DNA of 51,910 bases from an uncultured Candidatus Saccharibacteria bacterium (GTDB lineage Bacteria > Patescibacteriota > Saccharimonadia > Saccharimonadales > Saccharimonadaceae): the NCBI GenBank assembly GCA_937989565.1, contig CALKRM010000025.1, positions 1 to 51,910 of the forward strand, in the 5' to 3' direction. This document shows positions 33,486-40,105 of this stretch, one piece after another. Position 1 is the stretch's first letter, and the number at the start of each line of letters is the position of its first letter. The position numbers were made by a program, and so were the translations under genes. The notes under the pieces were generated by a model. That model saw nothing but the letters and a program-made list of their open reading frames with translations. It ran no database searches and was not told the DNA's origin.

Positions 33486-34906
33486 TAATTATCTTTCTGG
33501 AAAATAACCAAGCAGGTTTTTAATAAAATCGTGATGTCCATCCAAAGGCTCCAGTTCTGAACGTAATATAAGTCAATTCGTCGCCGTTCTTCAAAGCTGA
33601 TGCTGCGTCGACCAGACACTACTGCAAGTCCAGTGAGTCCTGATTTGACCGCTAATAAAACGTGTTTTTTGTCGTATGCGCTTAATTCGTGCGGTACCAG
33701 CGCTCGTGGTCCGACCAGGCTTATGTCGCCCTTTACGACGTTGAATAATTGCGGCAATTCATCAAGGCTAAAGCGGCGGATAAACCGGCCAACTGGTGTC
33801 ACGCGAAAATCATAATCAAGTTTGTCGCCGTTTTTACGGTATTCTTCAATTAGTTCAGGCTTACCGACCATTCGAAAGACTTCTTCGTCGGTTTTGCCGT
33901 CAAACTTTGCGTAATGCGAGCGGAACTTATAGACCTTAAACGGTCGATTGTAGCGAGTGAGACGTTTTTGCTGTTTGCCGTGCATTAAAATCGGTCCTGC
34001 TGGATCGCTGATTTTTACGGCAATTGCCACCAAAAGCATAATTGGCGAGGCGATGATAATCCCAATTGTTCCACCTATAACATCCATAATGCGCTTCACA
34101 ATTCGCCCATAGCCCATTAGCGGTGTTGGATGAGTATGAATTAGCGGCACGGAGTCGATGATATCAATAGTGTGTTTGGTGGTCATAATTCCGTCGAATT
34201 CCGGCGCTTGATAAAAATCCAGATAATGTTTCTGGGCAATTTGATAATGTTCGCTAACGTTTTTTGAGTCGGTTTGGATGATGACGTCAATTTTATCTCT
34301 TGTGAGCGCCGATTCTAATGACGAGCGTCGAAGCTTTTTTAATTCAATAGGAATGAACTGGGTTTGCGCAACAATTCCGCTAATCTTAAAGCCAGTTAAC
34401 GGATTAGTTTCTATAAAATCAGCCAGAACGTGAGTTAAATCACAATTGCCAATTAATATAACACGGCGAGCTCCTAAGCCGCGCTTTAATAACTTCAGAC
34501 GAACAATATTGGCGGCGCTGCGGAAAATCATTAGTAAGATGAAGCCAATTCCAGTGGCATAACCAGCGACAAGCTTGGCTGGGAATAACGGAGTGTTGGT
34601 AAAGAACGTCACGGAAATCATTATCATAATTCCAGTTATTGATGCCAAAAGTATTCGTCCAAAGTTTCGCAATGGGTGCGTGTAAATCTCTCGGTCGTAT
34701 AAGCCAAAGAAATAGAACATCACGATCCACAACGGCAACGTCATAAAGATGGAAGTGATAAAATCTATGGCATTGATGCTGATATGGAATGGTCTAGGAT
34801 CCAGGGAAATTCGCAAAATATAGGCAATAGTAAATGCGCTCAATAAATCTAGGATATCAAGAACGACCAGGACAATTTTGAAGTAAAAATCAGACTTTTT
34901 CCGCAT
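33485..34906 (-). CDS. Polyisoprenyl-phosphate hexose-1-phosphate transferase (WcaJ/WbaP-like)
   Basis: A 473-residue membrane enzyme that starts glycan synthesis on undecaprenyl phosphate. Four or five N-terminal helices lie in ~1-125. A Rossmann-like middle (RRVILIGNCDLTHVLADFI) and one more helix near 275-297 (IGGTIGIIIASPIMLLVAIAV) follow. The conserved catalytic domain shows KVYKFRSHYA, RFIRRFSLDELPQLFNVVKGD and GPRALVPHELSAY. The canonical KFRSM(R/Y) is KFRSHYA here, a small deviation. It overlaps the upstream Wzy-like gene by 17 bp. Confidence 0.93.
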   Translation of the reverse strand: MRKKSDFYFKIVLVVLDILDLLSAFTIAYILRISLDPRPFHISINAIDFITSIFMTLPLWIVMFYFFGLYDREIYTHPLRNFGRILLASITGIMIMISVTFFTNTPLFPAKLVAGYATGIGFILLMIFRSAANIVRLKLLKRGLGARRVILIGNCDLTHVLADFIETNPLTGFKISGIVAQTQFIPIELKKLRRSSLESALTRDKIDVIIQTDSKNVSEHYQIAQKHYLDFYQAPEFDGIMTTKHTIDIIDSVPLIHTHPTPLMGYGRIVKRIMDVIGGTIGIIIASPIMLLVAIAVKISDPAGPILMHGKQQKRLTRYNRPFKVYKFRSHYAKFDGKTDEEVFRMVGKPELIEEYRKNGDKLDYDFRVTPVGRFIRRFSLDELPQLFNVVKGDISLVGPRALVPHELSAYDKKHVLLAVKSGLTGLAVVSGRRSISFEERRRIDLYYVQNWSLWMDITILLKTCLVIFQKDN

Positions 34907-36287
34907 AATCTCTGGGGTAATTATACAAAAATATGCCGATTATAGCAAAACAATGAATCGTATTTATAAAACTGCCAAAAAACCAGAAATGCACAAACAT
35001 CGCGATGGTTAGAGATAAGATAAATTGAGCTTTAATTTTACGGATGTTTTTTATGGCGAAAAATATAATTGTCAACGGGACAATTAGAAGGGCGAATAGC
35101 CCGATGACTCCTAAGCCGCTGAGTAATAATATGTAAAAAACGTAGACTGTTTGGTCCGCTGGGACGTTTACGTGAAGGTGTTTTTGGATGAAATTACCGA
35201 GATTGCCGAGCCCAACGCCGAAGAGAAGTGTTCGTGGTGATGATAGCCAAGATTTTATGGCTAAGTCACTGGCGCTGAGTCTGTCGTTGGCGGAAGCTTC
35301 AACGAAACCGGCAGGTTGGAAAGAATTGTTGCTTGGTGGAACGTTTTCGGCGGGTTTTGGTGACGGATTTTTGGCGATGGATTTTTGCGGAATCTTAATT
35401 TTCCCGAGAGATAATTGATCGACCATACTGACGAAGGTATTGTGCGTAATGAAGGGCGTATTGGCGTATTTAATGTTGGCTGATGAGAACAATAAGGCGA
35501 ATCCGAGTAATAATCCAGCGAAGATGATTGGAAGTTTTTTACGCACAAAAGATACGTCAATTCGTTTTACAAAAGCGATTATAAATAAGGCTATTATGGC
35601 GATAAAAATTGCCAAAAATCCGCCACGGGAGAATGTTAAAGATATGGCGAGAGTTGTGAAAAATAGGCTAAATTTGGCTAAGCGAGATTTTGATTGAAAG
35701 AGTGCAAGGAAAAATGCTGGAAGTAGAGAATTGGCGAAGAACTGCGGTTCGGCGGCGAATAAATTGATTCGTGGAAATCCAAAAACGTCGGCTTTACAGC
35801 CAGCGCAAAGTGTGCCAAATCCTGTTGGTTCAAAAGTGGCGACGATGAGCTGAATTATTGCTAAAATTCCAAAAACTAGCCCGCTCCATAATCCGACACT
35901 GATGAGTTTGCGTTTTTCTGATCTTGACAATTCGCCGTAAATTAAGCCAGCGGATAATCCGACGGCGAGTAAGAATAATAGCGATAACGAATATAACGCG
36001 GTGCGCAGGCGTGCTTCTGCGAAAAATACGCCGACGACGATGGCGATAAAAATTGCCAAAAATCCGCCGATTAGCCATCGGTTTTTCAGTAATTCTTGAC
36101 GTTTTTTAAGTAGTAATGGCAAGGAAAATAACAGTAGGCTTACGGCAACGATTTGATATAATCCTACGCGCAATGACGGGAAATCTAGAATTGATAAGCC
36201 GACACTGGGATGCAGGGCGAAGCCGCCACCAAAAATAATAATAGCCAATAGCCAGAATCGAACGTCGTTAATGTATTTTTTTGCCAT
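34890..36287 (-). CDS. O-antigen polymerase/ligase-like membrane protein (Wzy/WaaL family)
   Basis: A 465-residue protein with about 11-12 membrane helices and one large outside loop (~285-360) ending in a short region with LLFGVGLGNLGNF. The PRTLLFGVG-LGN motif and the ARLRTALYSLSLLF helix are typical of Wzy_C/WaaL proteins that polymerise or attach lipid-linked glycan outside. It heads the operon Wzy-like, initiating transferase, GT4, GT4. The -10 TATACT is 6 nt from the ATG. Confidence 0.87.
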   Translation of the reverse strand: MAKKYINDVRFWLLAIIIFGGGFALHPSVGLSILDFPSLRVGLYQIVAVSLLLFSLPLLLKKRQELLKNRWLIGGFLAIFIAIVVGVFFAEARLRTALYSLSLLFLLAVGLSAGLIYGELSRSEKRKLISVGLWSGLVFGILAIIQLIVATFEPTGFGTLCAGCKADVFGFPRINLFAAEPQFFANSLLPAFFLALFQSKSRLAKFSLFFTTLAISLTFSRGGFLAIFIAIIALFIIAFVKRIDVSFVRKKLPIIFAGLLLGFALLFSSANIKYANTPFITHNTFVSMVDQLSLGKIKIPQKSIAKNPSPKPAENVPPSNNSFQPAGFVEASANDRLSASDLAIKSWLSSPRTLLFGVGLGNLGNFIQKHLHVNVPADQTVYVFYILLLSGLGVIGLFALLIVPLTIIFFAIKNIRKIKAQFILSLTIAMFVHFWFFGSFINTIHCFAIIGIFLYNYPRDYAEKV

Positions 36288-36293
36288 ATTTTA

Positions 36294-36315
36294 AGTATAG
36301 CGTATGGTGTATACT
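36294..36315. promoter_or_regulatory. Back-to-back leaderless promoters
   Basis: AGTATA (36294-36299, a minus-strand TATACT) and TATACT (36310-36315, plus) are exact inverted copies 10 bp apart. Each is followed by 6 nt and the start codon of its gene (36287 minus, 36322 plus). Each promoter's -35 must lie over the other promoter or inside the opposite gene, so the two cannot fire at once. Confidence 0.75.
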
Positions 36316-36321
36316 TTAGAT

Positions 36322-36654
36322 ATGAAACTGACGAAAAAGCAAAAAATAATGCTGGATTTTATCGATGGGTTTATAAAGGGTAATGGCTATAGTCCGACAC
36401 TTCGGGAAATTATGCGCGCCTTGGGCTATAAATCGGTGTCGACGGTAGCAAAACATGTTGATAATTTGGTGGCTGCGGGTTTTTTGGAGAAGCAGGACGG
36501 CGAAGTTAGGTCTTTGACGCTGAGTAGTGAGAAAAAAGAAGTTTGGTGGCAGAATTTAGCGAAAGAAATTAAGAGGAGAGAAGTCGAAGATGACGAAAAA
36601 TCACGCTCGGAAGTGGAGATTTTAAAAAAAGCATTGGAAATTGTCCGTCAGTAA
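36322..36654 (+). CDS. LexA-type winged-helix protein without the peptidase domain
   Basis: A 110-residue protein. Residues 1-65 match the LexA N-terminal DNA-binding domain (LTKKQKIMLDFIDGFIKGNG, SPTLREIMRALGYKSVSTVA, KHVDNLVAAGFLEK). The S24 autopeptidase half, with its Ser/Lys dyad, is absent and replaced by a charged helix of ~40 residues (KEIKRREVEDDEKSRSEVEI). I start at the ATG at 36322, since the ATG 18 bp upstream lies before the -10. It cannot be an SOS repressor that cleaves itself; it may be a constitutive or partner-dependent regulator, possibly of its divergent neighbour. Confidence 0.83.
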   Translation: MKLTKKQKIMLDFIDGFIKGNGYSPTLREIMRALGYKSVSTVAKHVDNLVAAGFLEKQDGEVRSLTLSSEKKEVWWQNLAKEIKRREVEDDEKSRSEVEILKKALEIVRQ

Positions 36655-36655
36655 C

Positions 36656-36684
36656 TTTACAACTATTCAAAAACTCGCTATAAT
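36656..36684 (+). promoter_or_regulatory. tRNA-Asn promoter
   Basis: TTTACA (36656-36661), a 17-bp spacer and TATAAT (36679-36684) give a near-consensus housekeeping promoter. The predicted 5' leader before the tRNA is about 5 nt. The -35 begins one base after the stop codon of the preceding gene. Confidence 0.8.
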
Positions 36685-36695
36685 ACAAGACATAT

Positions 36696-36770
36696 TCCGG
36701 CATAGCTCAGTGGTAGAGCGGTTGGCTGTTAACCAATAGGTCGCTGGTTCGAGCCCAGCTGCCGGAGCCA
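36696..36770 (+). tRNA. tRNA-Asn (anticodon GTT)
   Basis: Full cloverleaf. Acceptor TCCGGCA pairs with TGCCGGA. D-arm contains AGCTCAGTGGTAGAGC. The anticodon stem TTGG/CCAA holds loop CTGTTAA with anticodon GTT at 36728-36730. The T-arm is CTGG-TTCGAGC-CCAG. Discriminator G (36767) is followed by a genomically encoded CCA (36768-36770). Confidence 0.97.
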
Positions 36771-36785
36771 AATTAGTTTTCTATG

Positions 36786-36810
36786 AAGCTGTCCTTAATA
36801 GGGCAGTTTT
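36786..36810 (+). terminator. Hairpin after tRNA-Asn
   Basis: AAGCTGTCC (36786-36794 region) pairs with GGGCAGTTT (36801-36809), including G-T pairs, around a 6-nt loop and followed by T's. It is most simply the tRNA terminator. It also lies in the leader region of the queuosine-precursor-type transporter gene. Confidence 0.6.
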
Positions 36811-36837
36811 ATGTAGGTTATTTAACGGATATATTTT

Positions 36838-37515
36838 ATGGGAAAAACTTTCAAATATTACGACATTATTTTAGCTGTATTTGCTGCTATATTATTAATC
36901 TCTAATTTAGCAGGGACTAAATTAATTGCTTTTGGTCCGATTATTACAGATGGCGGAGCTATTTTATTCCCAATATCTTATATTCTTGGCGATGTTTTAA
37001 CTGAGATTTATGGCTATAAATATGCTCGACGAGCGATTTGGGTGGGGTTAGGTGTTATGCTTTTGGCAGTGCTGTGCTTTACAATTGTGCGTTATATGCC
37101 ACCGGCGCCGGAGTATGCGGATCAGGCTGCATATGAAGCGGTTTTAGGATTCTTCCCGAGGATTGTTGCAGCTAGCTTAGCCGCATTTTTGACTGGATCA
37201 TTTTTAAATTCGTTTGTATTGGCGAAATTGAAAATTAAAACTAAGGGCAAAAAACTATGGTTACGATTAATTGGATCGACAGTCGTTGGTGAATTATGTG
37301 ATACTGTAGTATTCGCCTTTGTTGCGTTCGGTGGAATACTTCAGGGAATGAACATGGTGACGTATATTCTGATTGGCTGGATATTTAAGACTGTAGTGGA
37401 GATTGTTTTCTTGCCTATTACATATCGCGTAATAGATAAGATGAAACAGGTCGAAAAAGTTGATGCTTATGACGATAAGACCAACTTCACGCCGTTTAGT
37501 GTTGACTTAAAATAG
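36838..37515 (+). CDS. yhhQ: Queuosine-precursor transporter, YhhQ/VUT family
   Basis: A 225-residue protein with six membrane helices and the COG1738 pattern: ILLISNLAGTKLIAFG, GGAILFPISYILGDVLTEIYGY (the diagnostic FPxSY-x2-D-x4-YGY core), VGELCDTVVFAFVAF and WIFKTVVEIVFLPITYRV. The family imports 7-deazaguanines (preQ0/preQ1) or queuine for tRNA wobble modification. A neighbouring tRNA-Asn (GTT) is one of the four tRNAs that carry queuosine, but the pairing may be chance. No good Shine-Dalgarno or clear -10 was seen; ACGGA lies upstream of the ATG. Confidence 0.9.
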   Translation: MGKTFKYYDIILAVFAAILLISNLAGTKLIAFGPIITDGGAILFPISYILGDVLTEIYGYKYARRAIWVGLGVMLLAVLCFTIVRYMPPAPEYADQAAYEAVLGFFPRIVAASLAAFLTGSFLNSFVLAKLKIKTKGKKLWLRLIGSTVVGELCDTVVFAFVAFGGILQGMNMVTYILIGWIFKTVVEIVFLPITYRVIDKMKQVEKVDAYDDKTNFTPFSVDLK

Positions 37516-37554
37516 TCTGTCTGATCTTTAAAGCATTTTTACAGAACGCTTGTT

Positions 37555-37560
37555 TATAGT
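37555..37560 (+). promoter_or_regulatory. -10 box of the GT2 gene at 37568 (leaderless type)
   Basis: TATAGT is followed by 7 nt (GGTTTGC) and an ATG at 37568. This decides the start: an ATG at 37550 lies upstream of the -10 and would not be transcribed from it. Confidence 0.65.
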
Positions 37561-37567
37561 GGTTTGC

Positions 37568-38356
37568 ATGAGAGCAATAACCACACCCCAACCATTAGCT
37601 AGGTCGCGACTTATTACGTCCGATTCTAGTCCATCGCCGTTTCGAGCGATAGCTAATCCGTTTGTCGACATAGTCGTGCCGGTGCTGAACGAGGAGAAAA
37701 TTCTTCAAAGTAGCATTGAAACACTTGACGAATACATGATGGAAAATTTGCCATATCGTTATCAAATAACAATTGCAGATAATGGCAGTCAAGATGATAC
37801 CCTAAAAATAGCGAAGAACTTGGCACAAAATCATCAATCAGTTCGCGTCGTGCGACTAGCTGAACGCGGTCGCGGGCGAGCATTAAAGCAGGTTTGGCAA
37901 AGCAGCCAGGCGGATATCCTGACATATATGGATGTCGATTTGTCCACTAGCTTGGACGATTTTCTACCGATGATTCAGCCGCTTGTGGCGGGCGAAGTTG
38001 GTGTGGCGATTGGTTCTCGATTGATGAAAAAATCAAAGACCAGCCGCGGTTTTAAGCGGGAGTTTATTTCACGGTGTTATAACAAGATTATCAAATTGAC
38101 GTCGCGAACCAAATTTAGCGATGCGCAGTGTGGATTTAAGGCAATTCGTCGCGATGTGGCGAAGAGATTTTTGCCAAAAATTAAGGACAATGAATGGTTC
38201 TTCGACACCGAGCTTTTGATTAAAACGGAGCGCGCACTCGGACCGACGCGTCGGGTTATGGTTTGGGGCTGGCAATTGCCAAGACTCTGGCGGATCGCTG
38301 CGATTATACTATTCGCATCAAAAGCAAGCCGTCAAATGGCACGGAATTTATACTAG
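37568..38356 (+). CDS. GT2 glycosyltransferase, ALG5/DPM1-like
   Basis: About 262 residues. A ~25-residue Ser/Pro/Arg-rich lead is followed by a GT-A domain: DIVVPVLNEEKILQSSIETL, IADNGSQDDT, RGRGRALKQVWQ and the metal site YMDVDLSTSLDD. KFSDAQCGFKAIRRDVA and WFFDTELLIKTERA are typical of ALG5-like polyprenyl-phosphate glucosyltransferases. No membrane helices are visible. The start at 37568 fits the -10 seven nt upstream. It stands alone, outside the main glycan locus. Confidence 0.9.
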   Translation: MRAITTPQPLARSRLITSDSSPSPFRAIANPFVDIVVPVLNEEKILQSSIETLDEYMMENLPYRYQITIADNGSQDDTLKIAKNLAQNHQSVRVVRLAERGRGRALKQVWQSSQADILTYMDVDLSTSLDDFLPMIQPLVAGEVGVAIGSRLMKKSKTSRGFKREFISRCYNKIIKLTSRTKFSDAQCGFKAIRRDVAKRFLPKIKDNEWFFDTELLIKTERALGPTRRVMVWGWQLPRLWRIAAIILFASKASRQMARNLY

Positions 38357-38387
38357 TCATTCCAAATTAATAACAGATAGAATATGT

Positions 38388-38393
38388 TATAAT
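38388..38393 (+). promoter_or_regulatory. -10 box of the phosphotransferase gene (leaderless type)
   Basis: A perfect TATAAT is followed by 6 nt (TTACGC) and the ATG at 38400. No Shine-Dalgarno exists. Confidence 0.73.
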
Positions 38394-38399
38394 TTACGC

Positions 38400-39410
38400 A
38401 TGGAAACATTGCCAGATCACGATAAATTATTAACCAACAGAGCCTTGCGGTGTGCGGCGGCGGAGCTAAACGTTGATTCATCTGAATTACGGATCACGCC
38501 GGTAAGCGGCGGCTTTTCGCTTAATCGTCGAGCGCTGGTGTCGTCTGGTGGTCGAACGATTTTCGTTAAAGAAGTTGATGCTAATTTATTGTCGGATGAG
38601 GGCGAGCGGGAATTAGGCTGGCTAAAAAAAGATTATGCAGTAACACGCTTGTTACAGAAAACTTATCCGCAATATGTTGCTGATTGGACTGAATTGGCTG
38701 ATGACGGTTACGTGTTGATGACGAGCAGTTACGCTTTGTCAGATGGGTGGTTGTGGCAACCTCCGACGGATAACTCTGTCGCGGAACGTTATATTTCGAC
38801 GGTGATAACCGCGGTTCGAGAGTTGGAAAAAATAAAATTGCCGCAGGAGATAATTGAAGAATTGCAACTACAACCGTTTGTGGCGAGAGAGCTTGGCTTA
38901 GATTATGGGATTGATCAGATTATTGCTGATGCTGATATTCGTCGTCGGTTGATTGATAATTATCAAAAACTATTGCCAAATCAGTTGGAGATTAATCAGC
39001 GGCGCTGTCGGAATATAATTGAGCTACTAAAAAAGCGCGATGAATTGATTGATATTTCGGTGCGCGCTAAAGAATTTGCCAAGCAGACGGAAGATTGCTT
39101 TAATCATTCGGATGTTCGTAGTGACAATTTGGCATTTAATCCGCAAACTGGCGAGTTGAAATCGGTTGATTGGAACTGGGCTTCCTATGCACCCCAGGGA
39201 TCTGGTGCGACAGAATTTCTGGTTGATATGGCGCGCCATGGTCATGACGTAACGTCGTGGCTAGGTGAGTTGAACGTGGAAATGCTGGCGTCATTTGTCG
39301 GATTTTTCCTTACACGTAGCCTAAAACCACCGCTCAAGCCGGGTGATAATCTTCGTCAAATGCAGGCGTTATCAGCGGCTGTTGCTTACGATTTACTGGA
39401 GCGTATGTGA
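38400..39410 (+). CDS. Aminoglycoside-phosphotransferase/choline-kinase-like protein
   Basis: A 336-residue protein with a kinase-like fold. The N-lobe has RTIFVKEVDANLL (ATP-binding Lys). The catalytic loop FNHSDVRSDNLAFN matches HxDxxxxN, and KSVDWNWAS supplies the metal-binding Asp. The family phosphorylates small hydroxyl compounds such as sugars, choline, homoserine or aminoglycosides; the substrate cannot be read from sequence. The downstream P-loop kinase gene overlaps by 4 bp (GTGA), so the two form a unit. It need not be a resistance gene. Confidence 0.82.
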   Translation: METLPDHDKLLTNRALRCAAAELNVDSSELRITPVSGGFSLNRRALVSSGGRTIFVKEVDANLLSDEGERELGWLKKDYAVTRLLQKTYPQYVADWTELADDGYVLMTSSYALSDGWLWQPPTDNSVAERYISTVITAVRELEKIKLPQEIIEELQLQPFVARELGLDYGIDQIIADADIRRRLIDNYQKLLPNQLEINQRRCRNIIELLKKRDELIDISVRAKEFAKQTEDCFNHSDVRSDNLAFNPQTGELKSVDWNWASYAPQGSGATEFLVDMARHGHDVTSWLGELNVEMLASFVGFFLTRSLKPPLKPGDNLRQMQALSAAVAYDLLERM

Positions 39411-39946
39411 CGACCTCTCATCCGCTAATCATTCTCCGCGGTAATTCTGGTTGCGGCAAAACCAGTACGGCGCGCTTACTCCAGCGTCAACTAGGCTACG
39501 GCACGATGTTGGTGTCACAGGATGTGGTGCGCCGGGAAATACTGCGCGTGAAAGATAGCGAAAATAATCCGGCGATTCAGCTGATTTACGATCTATGCAT
39601 GTATGGCAATAACGTTGGTTATACGGTGATTTTGGAGGGTATTTTGAGCAATAAAAAATACGGCGCGATGCTGCGCCGGCTGCTGGATGATTTTCAGGGT
39701 GAAAAACTGATTTATTATTTTGACGTATCGTTTGAGGAAACGGTGCGCCGCCACGCTACCAAGCCAAACGCTCATGAATTTGGCGAATCAGAAATGCGCC
39801 AGTGGTGGAAAGACCAAGATGTTTTGAATGTACCAGGCGAGCAGCGAATCGGTGAACAGCTGTCTCAGGCAGAAATTGTCGATCTGATTCACCGCGACGT
39901 TTTGGTATTATCAGAGGGAGCAAATGTTTCCGCATCTCGCATGTAA
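39407..39946 (+). CDS. P-loop kinase (zeta-toxin/AAA-type small-molecule kinase)
   Basis: A 179-residue protein with Walker A LRGNSGCGKTSTARLLQ near the N-terminus. VSQDVVRREIL and VILEGILSNKKYG follow, then a lid-like RHATKPNAHEFGE. The pattern is that of small P-loop kinases related to zeta toxin and chloramphenicol phosphotransferase. The start is GTG at 39407, overlapping the previous stop. No antitoxin-like gene is adjacent, so a metabolic kinase is favoured over a toxin. Translationally coupled to the phosphotransferase-like gene. Confidence 0.8.
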   Translation: MTTSHPLIILRGNSGCGKTSTARLLQRQLGYGTMLVSQDVVRREILRVKDSENNPAIQLIYDLCMYGNNVGYTVILEGILSNKKYGAMLRRLLDDFQGEKLIYYFDVSFEETVRRHATKPNAHEFGESEMRQWWKDQDVLNVPGEQRIGEQLSQAEIVDLIHRDVLVLSEGANVSASRM

Positions 39947-39965
39947 ATAATACAATGTACTTTCA

Positions 39966-39995
39966 TTGACAGACGCTATATATCGCGTGTATATT
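39966..39995 (+). promoter_or_regulatory. nrdD operon promoter
   Basis: TTGACA (39966-39971), an 18-bp spacer and TATATT (39990-39995). The 5' leader would be about 105 nt, long for this genome, and ends with the strong site AAGGAGGGGG before nrdD. The NrdR boxes overlap this promoter. Confidence 0.72.
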
Positions 39996-40020
39996 CAATA
40001 TTAAGCACTACATATGGTGT
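39973..40020. promoter_or_regulatory. Tandem NrdR boxes
   Basis: Box 1 ACGCTATATATCGCGT (39973-39988) and box 2 GCACTACATATGGTGT (40005-40020) both resemble the NrdR consensus ACACTATATATAGTGT. Their starts are exactly 32 bp apart, three helical turns, the spacing known for functional NrdR operators. Box 1 lies between -35 and -10, and box 2 just after the start point, ideal for repression. An nrdR gene is not in this window. Confidence 0.85.
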
Positions 40021-40105
40021 TTTAGAAAATAAATAACGTTTTTTGCAACATGCGCCCACTGGAGAGTTTGGGCTGGTTTGCTGTTTTTATAAATAAGGAG
40101 GGGGA

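Noticed and set aside
36771..36837. preQ1 riboswitch in front of the queuosine-precursor-type transporter
   Set aside because: The hairpin there is explained as a tRNA terminator and I could not fit the conserved preQ1-I or preQ1-II core (C-rich loop, A-rich tail pairing).
39407..39946. Zeta-type toxin of a toxin-antitoxin pair
   Set aside because: No small antitoxin gene is adjacent; the partner is a 336-residue phosphotransferase-like protein, so a metabolic kinase is more likely.
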